DNA of 64,000 nucleotides from Daphnia pulex (taxonomy: Eukaryota > Arthropoda > Branchiopoda > Diplostraca > Daphniidae). How positions within the stretch are numbered: the first letter of the stretch is position 1; each line of letters begins with the position of its first letter. The position numbers were made by a program, and so were the translations under genes. Positions 33,759 to 44,102 of this stretch are shown here, one piece after another. The notes beneath the pieces are model-generated. The model did not search any database and was not told the origin of the DNA. It saw only the letters and a list, made by a program, of their open reading frames with translations. The stretch is taken from NCBI RefSeq assembly GCF_021134715.1, contig NC_060023.1, positions 992,001 to 1,056,000 of the forward strand, read 5' to 3'.

Positions 33759-36700
33759 ATGTTTTTCAAAAGTTCTTTTCCCTCAACACCGAAGCCTTTA
33801 CCTGGTAGGAAAAAGGCGTACCCCAACATCGAGAGTCGTGTAGTGCCTATTGCTGTCCAAAGGTTGTCTAAAGTTGAGCCTCGTGACAATGACCAAAGTC
33901 TGTCCGTCTCACGATTCTCGACATTGTTAACACCGAGATGCCCATTACCATCGAAGATACCCGTAAGGAAACAGGAGGGCACTTTTCCCGCCAAAGTCAA
34001 ACCAGCGCCGAAAGAACAGGCCAATACCGACGATAACGTCATCTTTTTTCACTGGTGTGAAACTTCCTCAAAAATCCCTGTTCGGGTTAAATCGTTGAAT
34101 CGTACTGATTCGCGTCCTCGAAATACCATCAAAGAGGTGACGCCTTCTGGTAATCTTCCAGCCCAGACATTTGTTTCGTCGGCAAAGGGTGTGCTGGGTC
34201 CCAAATTTCCTGTGCGTAGTGTCCCACGGAATAAACCAATCAGTTCCGGCGATGCTATGGCCAGTACATTCCAGAAGCGCGTCCTGGTCAATCGGAAATC
34301 TAATATCCCAGTACGGTTGATGCAGAATTCACCAGCAGGAGGAAAATCGACTGAAAATCATCATCTGAAAAAGTCTGATGGACTGTCTTGTGGTATGAAA
34401 TGCAACTGCGTAATTCTACCGGCGGGTATACCTATCAATCGTGAGACTAAGCCCGTTGTTGCAATTCCTCTTGTTTCATCGACGGATGATAGGGAGAAAA
34501 CTGGATTGTTGGATGATCCCCTTGTTTCATCGACGGATGATAGGGACAAAACTGGATTGTTGGATGATCCCCTTGTTTCATCGACGGATGATAGGGACAA
34601 AACTGGATTGTTGGATGATCCCCTTGTTTCATCGACGGATGATAGGGACAAAACTGGATTGTTGGATGATCCCCTTGTTTCATCGACGGATGATAGGGAC
34701 AAAACTGGATTGTTGGATGAGTCTCTGGTTTCATCGACGGATGATAGGGACAAAACTGGATTGTTGGATGATCCCCTTGTTTCATCGACGGATGATAGGA
34801 AGAAAACTGGATTGTTGGATGATCCCCTTGTTTCATCGACGGATGATAGGGACAAAACTGGATTGTTGGATGAGTCTCTGGTTTCATCGACGGATGATAG
34901 GGACAAAACTGGATTGTTGGATGATCCCCTTGTTTCATCGACGGATGATAGGGAGAAAACTGGATTGTTGGATGATCCCCTTGTTTCATCGACGGATGAT
35001 AGGGACAAAACTGGATTGTTGGATGATCCCCTTGTTTCATCGACGGATGATAGGGACAAAACTGGATTGTTGGATGAGTCTCTGGTTTCATCGACGGATG
35101 ATAGGGACAAAACTGGATTGTTGGATGAGTCTCTGGTTTCATCGACGGATGATAGGGACAAAACTGGATTGTTGGATGAGTCTCTGGTTTCATCGACGGA
35201 TGATAGGGACAAAACTGGATTGTTGGATGATCCCCTTGTTTCATCGACGGATGATAGGAAGAAAACTGGATTGTTGGATGATCCCCTTGTTTCATCGAAG
35301 GATGATAGGGACAAAACTGGATTGTTGGATGAGTCTCTGGTTTCATCGACGGATGATAGGGACAAAACTGGATTGTTGGATGATCCCCTTGTTTCATCGA
35401 CGGATGATAGGGAGAAAACTGGATTGTTGGATGATCCCCTTGTTTCATCGACGGATGATAGGGACAAAACTGGATTGTTGGATGATCCCCTTGTTTCATC
35501 GACGGATGATAGGGACAAAACTGGATTGTTGGATGAGTCTCTGGTTTCATCGACGGATGATAGGGACAAAACTGGATTGTTGGATGAGTCTCTGGTTTCA
35601 TCGACGGATGATAGGGACAAAACTGGATTGTTGGATGAGTCTCTGGTTTCATCGACGGATGATAGGGACAAAACTGGATTGTTGGATGAGTCTCTGGTTT
35701 CATCGACGGATGATAGGGACAAAACTGGATTGTTGGATGAGTCTCTGGTTTCATCGACGGATGATAGGGACAAAACTGGATTGTTGGATGATCCTCTTGT
35801 TTCATCGACGGATGATTGGGAGAAAACTGGAATGTTGGATGATCCCCTTGTTTCATCGACGGATGATAGGGACAAAACTGGATTGTTGGATGATCCTCTT
35901 GTTTCATCGACGGATGATAGGGAGAAAACTGGAATGTTGGATGATCCCCTTGTTTCATCGACGAATGATAGGGAGAAAACTGGAATGTTGGATGATCCCC
36001 TTGTTTCATCGACGGATGATAGGGACAAAACTGGAATGTTGGATGAGTCTCTGGTTTCATCGACGGATGATAGGGACAAAACTGGATTGTTGGATGAGTC
36101 TCTGGTTTCATCGACGGATGATAGGGACAAAACTGGATTGTTGGATGAGTCTCTGGTTTCATCGACGGATGATAGGGACAAAACTGGATTGTTGGATGAG
36201 TCTCTGGTTTCATCGACGGATGATAGGGACAAAACTGGATTGTTGGATGATCCCCTTGTTTCATCGACGGATGATAGGGACAAAACTGGATTGTTGGATG
36301 ATCCTCTTGTTTCATCGACGGATGATAGGGACAAAACTGGATCGTCGGAGAAAGCAGTAAGTATCGAAACTACTGTAATATTGCCAACAGAAGATGAAAT
36401 GAGGGCTGCAAGGAAGAAAGCCAAAAAGGCGAAGAAGAACTTTGATTTGGCTGCCAGGAGACGGGAAAAGAGGCGAGTAGAGAAATTACAAAAGTCTTTA
36501 CTTTCTGACCAGCCAACCGGCAACCCGGGCGAGATCGACGTCATTTCGACGATCGAGGATTTCGTTCCATCCGTTCCGACTTCTCTTCCCGCATTGCCAG
36601 AGATTGTAGCGGACTTGGACACGGTTAATAATATACCTGATTATAATGGAACGACATTTCCGGACACTTGCATCGAGCCTGCTGATTTGGACGTCTCTGG

Positions 36701-37148
36701 TGGGCAAGTGAACTCGACTAATGCAACACCCGAATCGACAGAGGTTCATCCCCAAAGCCACACCTCACCTTCTGAAATTGAGAAAGAAAGTTCGTTATAC
36801 TCCCAGCAAATGAACGAGCACTACGTGGAATACATTCGAATATCAAACTTGCCTTATACAGCACCAGGCGAGAAAATCGTAGCCTTCTTTGAAAATCTAG
36901 TTGGGCCTGTGCGGTACTTCAGCATGTTTCTGGATGAAAACGGTATGTACACGGGCAAGGCATCATTAATTTTCTCCAATTCTGGCGATGCTTTCAAAGC
37001 GATGTCCCTCTGTCGCCTTGGCTTAAAAATACAGGGACGTAGGATACGAATGAAACTCTTTGGTGATGGATTGGAGCTGCATCCGGGTGATTTTATTTTA
37101 CCTAGCGACCTAGCCTCAGGTTTCAACACGAGTTATTACATGCTGTAG
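33759..37148 (+). CDS. RRM protein with SxIP motifs and 37 17-residue repeats
   Basis: Single uninterrupted ORF, 1129 codons, starting at the first in-frame ATG. Residues 1-236 are basic and Ser/Pro-rich with three SxIP-type motifs: PSKIPVRK at about 65-71, SSKIPVR at about 103-109 and SNIPVR at 181-186. SxIP is the EB1-binding signal of microtubule plus-end proteins. Residues about 237-865 are 37 copies of a 17-residue unit, DDPLVSSTDDRDKTGLL or its DES variant. Next comes a basic helix (MRAARKKAKKAKK...RRREKRRVEKLQ), an acidic linker, and a C-terminal RRM at about 1022-1105 with RNP2-like YIRISNLPY and RNP1-like GKASLIFSN. An RNA-binding protein with possible microtubule contact is inference; the whole protein matches no family I know. 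The absence of introns is unusual here, and an A25 tract lies 500 bp downstream. Confidence 0.8.
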   Translation: MFFKSSFPSTPKPLPGRKKAYPNIESRVVPIAVQRLSKVEPRDNDQSLSVSRFSTLLTPRCPLPSKIPVRKQEGTFPAKVKPAPKEQANTDDNVIFFHWCETSSKIPVRVKSLNRTDSRPRNTIKEVTPSGNLPAQTFVSSAKGVLGPKFPVRSVPRNKPISSGDAMASTFQKRVLVNRKSNIPVRLMQNSPAGGKSTENHHLKKSDGLSCGMKCNCVILPAGIPINRETKPVVAIPLVSSTDDREKTGLLDDPLVSSTDDRDKTGLLDDPLVSSTDDRDKTGLLDDPLVSSTDDRDKTGLLDDPLVSSTDDRDKTGLLDESLVSSTDDRDKTGLLDDPLVSSTDDRKKTGLLDDPLVSSTDDRDKTGLLDESLVSSTDDRDKTGLLDDPLVSSTDDREKTGLLDDPLVSSTDDRDKTGLLDDPLVSSTDDRDKTGLLDESLVSSTDDRDKTGLLDESLVSSTDDRDKTGLLDESLVSSTDDRDKTGLLDDPLVSSTDDRKKTGLLDDPLVSSKDDRDKTGLLDESLVSSTDDRDKTGLLDDPLVSSTDDREKTGLLDDPLVSSTDDRDKTGLLDDPLVSSTDDRDKTGLLDESLVSSTDDRDKTGLLDESLVSSTDDRDKTGLLDESLVSSTDDRDKTGLLDESLVSSTDDRDKTGLLDESLVSSTDDRDKTGLLDDPLVSSTDDWEKTGMLDDPLVSSTDDRDKTGLLDDPLVSSTDDREKTGMLDDPLVSSTNDREKTGMLDDPLVSSTDDRDKTGMLDESLVSSTDDRDKTGLLDESLVSSTDDRDKTGLLDESLVSSTDDRDKTGLLDESLVSSTDDRDKTGLLDDPLVSSTDDRDKTGLLDDPLVSSTDDRDKTGSSEKAVSIETTVILPTEDEMRAARKKAKKAKKNFDLAARRREKRRVEKLQKSLLSDQPTGNPGEIDVISTIEDFVPSVPTSLPALPEIVADLDTVNNIPDYNGTTFPDTCIEPADLDVSGGQVNSTNATPESTEVHPQSHTSPSEIEKESSLYSQQMNEHYVEYIRISNLPYTAPGEKIVAFFENLVGPVRYFSMFLDENGMYTGKASLIFSNSGDAFKAMSLCRLGLKIQGRRIRMKLFGDGLELHPGDFILPSDLASGFNTSYYML
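34468..36349 (+). repeat. 37-unit, 51-bp coding minisatellite
   Basis: The TTGTTTCATC phase marker of the first unit is at 34471 and of the last at 36307, exactly 36 x 51 bp apart. Two linker variants alternate: GATGATCCCCTTGTT (DDPLV) and GATGAGTCTCTGGTT (DESLV). Minor variants change RDK to REK, RKK or WEK and GLL to GML. Units 6-14 and 15-23 share the same order of variants, showing a block duplication of about 459 bp. Confidence 0.95.
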
Positions 37149-37964
37149 GTGTCAGAGAGCTCGAGGTACCCTGGAACTTCAATAGAATTATTTTCTTTTC
37201 TTATGTCTTCATTGCCAACTTCTTTTTTTATCATTCATGCCTCTTCTCTACCCTCGATTCTGCACCCATAAACGGTGGTATGTCTTGAGGGGTCGTTTTC
37301 CGCCGCTCCGGGCGGCCGCACCAAAATATGCGGCTCTGGGCTGGCAGGGACGGCAAGAGGGGAGGTGTGTGTTCTGTTATTATTTCCCGCTTGTTTTCTA
37401 CTTTCGATTCTGCGCCTATAAACGGTGGTATGTTTTGAAAGGTCTTTTTCCACCGCTCCGGACGGTCGCACCAAAACATGCGGCTCCGGGCCGGCGGGGA
37501 GGGCAAGAGGAGAGGCCGGTCAGAAATCTCATTAAAATACATCGTCATGTCATGTTTCTTAATACAAGGGTTCTCACCCGCTAAACGCAACCAGTTTCTG
37601 TTCTTAAATGTTTTAAATTACGAACTTTCTTTACTTCATAAGTCTTAACAAAAAAAAAAAAAAAAAAAAAAAAATTTAAGGATCAAACCATTAAGGGAAT
37701 CAACACACCGTTCCGTTCTCATGACTTATTTTAAAACTTTGGGGACCCGAGTCCCCTTTAGAATTTACATTTGTTATCACAGTGGAAGCAAGCTGACGGT
37801 AAGTTGCGACAAAAAAAGAAACCAGATCTTGTTGCAACGACGTATGGCCCTGCTTTTCTTCTATGTTACATTAGTTCGGCTAGGCTTCATTAATCCCCGT
37901 GAAAAAAATTTAGATTTAACTGTTGTAATTTTCATGAAAATTCCAAAGCAACATAAACCCAGGT
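37149..37964. other. 3' region between convergent RRM-repeat and RPC2 genes
   Basis: Contains a diverged tandem duplication with 150-bp spacing: 37250-37370 and 37400-37525, each with CGATTCTGC, ATAAACGGTGGTATGT and CGCACCAAAA. An uninterrupted A25 tract at 37650-37674 follows. Open frames run through the duplication on both strands but show no protein signature. Confidence 0.6.
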
Positions 37965-40900
37965 TCAGTCAAAGTACTTGTCTAGTTTAAGACGGGGGGC
38001 TATGTTCATGGATTGAAGCTCCTGAAAGAGAAGTTTGCAGGCGTAAGGAATGCGGAGCGAGGAGACAGAAGCGCTTGACCGGCAAAAATGGCACCATCCG
38101 AAATAACCCATCAGTCCGCACTTATTGCAGACATCGACATTAAAAGCATCACTCGAAATCATCAAACGCTCCAAAATCAGCATGCTACAAATAAAATAAA
38201 AAAAAATCTTACTTGAAGTTCACACAACTTGATGAATGAGAGGAATGTCAAACCTTGAGCCGTATGCGATCAGGCAATCGCGTTCCATCTCACCAAGACG
38301 AAGTCCACCGTCACGGGCTCGACCCTCTGTCGGCTGCCGAGTAAGAATGGCTCTGGGTCCCTCAGAACGTGCGTGCATCTTGTCCATCACCATGTGCTTC
38401 AACTTTTGATAGTAGACCTTGACAAAGAAAAAGAGGCAAAACAGTTGATAAAATAAATGGAGATAAAATCATTTGCTGAAGATTACCGGTCCGAAATAGA
38501 TATAGGCCGTTAATTGCTCCCCTGTGGTACCAGACGTCATACACTCTTTCCCTTGGTAATTGAATCCGTGCTTCATCAATTCTTCACTCACATCTTGGAC
38601 CTGAAAAGTTAAAGACGTGACATGAAAAGAACAAATTCCGATAAATAATTAACGTGGTTGTACCTTGGATCCACCAAACGCTGTGCCGTAGTGAAACTTG
38701 CCTTCCATAAGACCTGCTTTACCAGCTAAAAGTTCAATTAGCTTACCCACTGTCATTCGAGAAGGAAAACCGTGAGGGTTCATGATAACATCCGGGCAAA
38801 TTCCAAGCTCAGTGAATGGCAAGTCTTCTTGCTCCGCAACAAGTGCTAGAAAAAAAAAACAAGGGTTTTAAATACAGCTTCTTCAAATCCTTACAAGATA
38901 ATTACCAGTAACTCCTTTTTGGCCGTGCCGACTACTAAACTTGTCGCCGATTTCAGGTCGACGAGTTTGTCTCAACTGAATTTTTATAATGTTCGCCTCT
39001 TCGGCATTGGACGAGAACATAACTTTCTCAACGTATGACGGAATCGGACCTTTATAACTAAATTTTAAAATATTTAACTAAAGAAGAAAAGAACCAAGTT
39101 CAAAGTAGAACCCTACGTAATTGGCACATCTCGATACTCCGGCAATGGAGCAGCTGCTGCTGGCACTCCAGGAGTAACGGCAACCGCAGAAACAGTCGGC
39201 ATAATTTTGTTAATCAAAACCTGCCGTATAAAATGTATTCAATAATATACACAGTTTACTATAAAGGGCGTAAAGAAATACCTGCTTAGGTTGAACAGGT
39301 TGACCAACGCAAGCGAAACCATCGATGTCAATGATTTCATGTTTCCAGGCAGGTTTCTTGGTTACTGGATCAATCATAGGACCGTTGACACGATCCGAGG
39401 TTCCATTATTGTATCGTTTCAAAACACATTTTGCATTTTTGTAAACGATACAGCGACCGTAACCTGAACTCGAACAAATATAGACATTAGCAAATGGAGG
39501 GCAAACAACTTGGCATAGAATTACCTCGATCCAAAGAGGCTTTGTTCAAAACAGTAGCATCTTCAATATCGAAACCAGAATAGCTCATAACAGCGACCAT
39601 GGCGTTTTGCCCAGCAGGAATATTCTCGAAATTGACCATTTCAATCGTACGGGTTTTGACCATCGGCTTGTGCGGGTAAACCAAATTGTAGAGAAGCCCA
39701 TCGATTCGATTTCGTTGATTGCAAGCGATAGTTCCCATCGCTTGTTTTCCCATGGCGCACTGGTAAGTGTTACGGGGACTTTGATTGTGATGAGGATACG
39801 GAATCAGGCCAGCACAGACGCCTAGCAAGGTAAACGGCTCTATTTCAAGATGGGTCGTTTCTTCGATGATATCTGATTCGTAAACAGCAATGTTGCTGTC
39901 GTTTTCTTCATTTACATCCAAATATTCTACTAATCCGTCGTGAATGAAATCCTCAAACGTCCGAAAGCTATCGGCAAGTTCTTGCATATGATGTTCCGTT
40001 ACGGCTGGTCTTCCTTGTCTGACGATGATGTAAGGACTAAAAAAAAGATTAACATTAGAATAAGCTGTTGAGAAACTTAACATGTTGGCAATCTTACCGA
40101 CACAAACGACCACCATCACAACTGATGTAAACCGATCGAGTAAGGAAGTGCGGGTAGATGGACACAAACGCATTAACGAAGCCGTGGCGACGAGCCAGTT
40201 TAAAGTAACGGATTAACCGCAGGTAGTCCTTGACCAAGCCGAGAATATTACCTAAAATGACAGAAATGTAACAAATAATTCTTTTAAAAAGGATGTGATT
40301 GCATACCATTAAGGAAAACTGTGTAGATGCTTGGATCACTGATTTCCTCGCCACTGAAAAGGTTAATATCTTCGACGCCCATATTCTGCGCAATTTTGAT
40401 GATTGGTTCTTCTTCGGCTTCAGTTGTTATGTGAGTCATCAGAGCCAAATTTTTTACCAATCCGCAACCCTACAATACGCCAGACGTTAAAACGACATTT
40501 AGGGCATTCAAAAAATTTAATGATGTTGTTACCTCTCCTTCAGGGGTGTCGGAAGGACACAGCATCCCTAAACAACAAATATTTTGAATAAAAATAAATG
40601 ACTAAATTTAATACAAGTATCAATAAAGATTTTACCCCACTGTGATGGTTGAAGAGAACGCGGTCCGGACACTTTACGTGTTTTTTCAAACTGTGAATTG
40701 ACTCGAGTCATCATTCCAAGGCCAGAAATGTACGATAGGCGACAAAGCATTTGAGTGACACCTTGTCTTTCCATCCGAAAACGTTTGATGGTCCAATTTC
40801 CCTAAAAGAAAAATAGAATCCAGTGAATTAGGGAAGATAAATACAAATAATTGTGATAGTATTACCGTAGCAATGGCGTTTTCCAGTCCTAGAGTTAAGG

Positions 40901-42504
40901 TATCTGTTCGTATATGTTTAATCACGTCAAACTGAGCTGCTTTAACTTTTGGAATATTCTTATCGGCGATTGACTTCAGCTCAAAGTTCATGCGTTTGAA
41001 CAAATCTTCGAACAAAAGAGAAATGAGCGATCCTGCCAGCTCGCAACGCTTATTTCCATAATAATCGCGATCGTCGACCGATGTTGGGTCTCTTTCTGCT
41101 TGGATCACTCGACGAATCATCAGGGCTAAATACATAGCTTTAGCTTTAAAGTTGAAATTAACGACCTGTTTGAAAGAACAAGGTATTAAAAGGAGATTAC
41201 AGAAAGGGTTATAAGGAAAGGCTCTTACGGGAACATGAGCTAAAACTGTATCGGCAAGGGCTTCTCTCGCCTCATCCAAGGGCGATTTCTTCGGACCCCC
41301 AAAAAATCGTTTTTGACGCAATTTCTTTGCCAAATGACTGTTTAAAAATTAATACAAAGATTAACAAATGTTTATACAAGTTAAAATTAGTACAACATTG
41401 AGTACTTTAATGCTTGCTGTTGCGTAAATATAGACGCTCGAACGCACTCTTCTAACGAAGGTGCAAACGAAGTCATCACATGGTCATCTGTACCGATCAT
41501 TTGGACTATTTCTTGATCTGACACAATACCCATTGCTTTGAACGCAATGACTACAGGAATATCCTTGAAAATAAATAGTCTGTATGAAAGTCTTGGTTAC
41601 CAATAAGAGTTTCTTCTACGTCAACTTACATCTTGAAAACTATTTTGCTTTAAATAGTATTTTCCTTTGTTCATAATTACGTTGGTACGCGTCTTCGTTC
41701 CATGGGTACTGCTGGTGACTTGGCAGGACATGTTTCCTTTCCTATCCTGCTCGACAATCATACGATTCTTGGACATTTGCTCTTGAATCAAAATCACCTA
41801 AAAGATTCAAAAAATTTAGAGAAACCAAACAATCTATCTCGAAAATGTTTTGAAATACTTTTTCGTTCCCGCGGACGATGAAATATCCACCACAGTCGTA
41901 CGGACATTCATTTTTCTTGGCCATCTCTGCAGGTAAAATACCTGCTAGTGTGCAGTTTGAACTTCTAAGCATGATTGGCATCCTGCCAATTGCAATTCCA
42001 TTACGCACAACCCTTTGTTGCCCTCTGGTGTACTCAATATCCACAGTAACTGGTGCAGAATAGGTCATGTCTCGCAGTCTACACTCATGTGGTGTGGTCA
42101 GACGAGACTGCAAAGGGAAACTCAAATTATAACAGAATCGTTTCACACTTAATGATGGTAAGACTACATACATGGTGCATGTCTTCAATCGAGTCTGGTT
42201 TCCCCACATGGATATCCAAATATTTGAGGTAGAAAGTAGGGTCAGCAAAGCTTAAAACTTTTTCATTGGCTTTTACTATTTTCTTGATTTCAACATTGAT
42301 AAAGTAATTATAGGAATCAATGTGCTGTTTTACTAATCCTTTCGTCTTCAGAAATGCTGGCACCAACTTCCATTTCTCCTACAAAGAAAACAAATTATTC
42401 TTTTGTTCCCTTTTTTTCTCACTCAGACCACCTACCTCGACAGCCTTGATCGGCTCCAATAATTTTTCCAAGTCATTATAAATATCTTTTTTAGATTCAC
42501 CCAT
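37965..42504 (-). CDS. POLR3B: DNA-directed RNA polymerase III subunit RPC2
   Basis: Second-largest catalytic subunit of RNA polymerase III (tRNA, 5S and U6 synthesis; nucleus). Nineteen exons on the minus strand: 42504-42436, 42378-42172, 42107-41859, 41797-41630, 41563-41406, 41337-41229, 41165-40866, 40801-40636, 40567-40533, 40469-40307, 40251-40098, 40036-39525, 39463-39282, 39220-39117, 39057-38906, 38845-38664, 38600-38487, 38417-38254, 38184-37965. They give 1135 codons, close to the usual length, and phases agree throughout. Signatures include [40 protein letters not shown], the active-site region YDIEDA-like [37 protein letters not shown] and the C-terminal zinc motif C-x2-C-x8-C-x2-C ([16 protein letters not shown]). 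The gene appears intact and single copy here. One exon is only 35 nt. Confidence 0.97.
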
Positions 42505-43287
42505 TTCTTAATATTTCCAATTACTATTCAACAAATTTACTGTATCTCGCTGTGTGCTTTATCCAAACACAAACGTGAAAACGTCTACTCGTTTAATAAA
42601 CACGTGGTGAAACAAAGTATCGATCCTAGTGGGCGTTACGTTAACCATGAGTAACGATGGTTAACGCCCTTGCCTCGCGCTCTGCCATCTAGGAGTGAGC
42701 AACAATTTGAATTTTTGAAAAGAAAATTTTACAACCTCTAACGCCTCTAACTAGAATAGAATTTAATGAAAATATACCCATTGACATATTTAATCTTGGA
42801 AACAGTTGCATAGTTTTTCTTTCAAAAATTATAGCTTAGTATGTCTTAGCCAAATCCTACTTTTTTTAAACAATAATTCTCCAAACAAACAACTTTTTTA
42901 TCTGCAAAAGCGTTTGCGATATAACTGAGCCATTTGACTCGGATGTTGAGCAACTCTCTCGCTTTAACTAGATGTATATCAAGAGATTAAAATTATTAGC
43001 AGATTTCAAGGAAAACACTTGCCGGCTGTCGCCCAACTGTCAACTCCCATCCGCGTTCCATTTCGAGGTCTTTGAATGTTAAAATATGGGGCACCAGGTC
43101 GACACACTGTGCGAGTCAAAAACTGGTTTGACTCACCTACTTTGCCGGGAGAATCCGACCCGACGGTATCGTGTGTGTGTTATTTACATATTACAGGATG
43201 CGTATAGCTGTACACACGCATTAGAAAATCCGAGTCTCTTGCCCTTTACAGTATCCAAGACTAGTTGACAGACGCCGGTTAGTAAAT
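42505..43287. other. Divergent promoter region between RPC2 and secreted helical protein
   Basis: 783 bp between two start codons facing apart. No TATA box is obvious near the RPC2 start, as is common for housekeeping genes. No other gene was seen. Confidence 0.5.
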
Positions 43288-43932
43288 ATGAAGTTGTCCA
43301 TTTTCTCGTTTCACTTGTTGGTCATCGCTTCCTTCCTCCTTTCTCCAATCAACGGCCTACCGCAAACGCTGTAAGTCTTGTATACGATAACATTTTTAGT
43401 TCTTATCCTATTTTGTAATGTGATTTCTATTTTAAAAAGAGATGTAACAGACCATTCGGACGATGTTGTCAACGACTCTGAGGCCGTCGCCGTTGTAGAA
43501 AGTCGGTCAAATTCGATGAATCCAGTGAATGTCACTCGAAGTTCATCAGTCGACTCTTATGTTGCGGAAGAATACTGGGCGACCGGGCTCTCGACCAACG
43601 CCAACGTCAAGCGTTTCAAAGCCATCCGAGCCGGTCTGTTGTTGAACTTGAACGAGAGCATTCGGGACCTGACGGAATCCATCAAGAAAAACGACGTCAA
43701 GGAAGCGGAATACTATCTGAGAAAGATGGGCGACAAGTGGAACAGGATAGAGAGCCTCCAGAAGACCATCATGCAACTGATTCCGGATGACGACCTCGAC
43801 ATGTTGGTGGAAGAGTCGAAATTATTCGAAGACAACCGCGACACCGTCGATCGACAACGTGAAATGGCCACCCAATTTCTACTGAAAGTTGTCCGCTCAG
43901 ACCTTAGCCGAATGTTTGCAATCTACAATTAA
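43288..43932 (+). CDS. Small secreted helical protein, family unknown
   Basis: Two exons, 43288-43370 and 43440-43932; 191 codons. A signal peptide (LSIFSFHLLVIASFLLSPING) is followed by an acidic and Ser-rich segment (about 28-70). The rest is predicted to be alpha-helical (RFKAIRAGLLLNLNESIRD, AEYYLRKMGDKWNRIESLQK, QREMATQFLLKVVRSDLSRM), with no cysteines in the mature part. Candidate N-glycosylation sites are NVT and NES. I do not recognise the family. AATAAA at 43975. Its 3' end lies 170 bp from the convergent receptor gene, so the 3' UTRs may overlap. Confidence 0.8.
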
Positions 43933-44102
43933 GTTATTTACAAGGTCCATCGAATTTATATTTGCTTGGAACAAAATAAATCTCAGCAAATAATATGTTG
44001 CATTACACTGAAAATGTGAATAAAATCACTTTGTTAAACGATTCAATTATTATTTTGTTAGCAAATTATTTTCTGATAAATTAGTTTAGAATTAGTAAAA
44101 GT

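Noticed and set aside
34468-36349. CRISPR-like array
   Set aside because: The units are contiguous, with no unique spacers, and lie inside a eukaryotic coding sequence.
34361-36622. Very long ORFs on the minus strand (753 and 622 codons) and in a second plus frame (639 codons) through the 51-bp array
   Set aside because: Because 51 is a multiple of three, any frame of the unit without a stop stays open over all 37 units. Each alternative frame has roughly a 40% chance of that. Only the frame of 33759-37148 continues into non-repeat coding sequence with an RRM.
37231-37590. Overlapping ORFs on both strands in the 3' region of the RRM-repeat gene
   Set aside because: They arise from a duplicated GC-rich non-coding block; the two copies diverge without regard to codon position.
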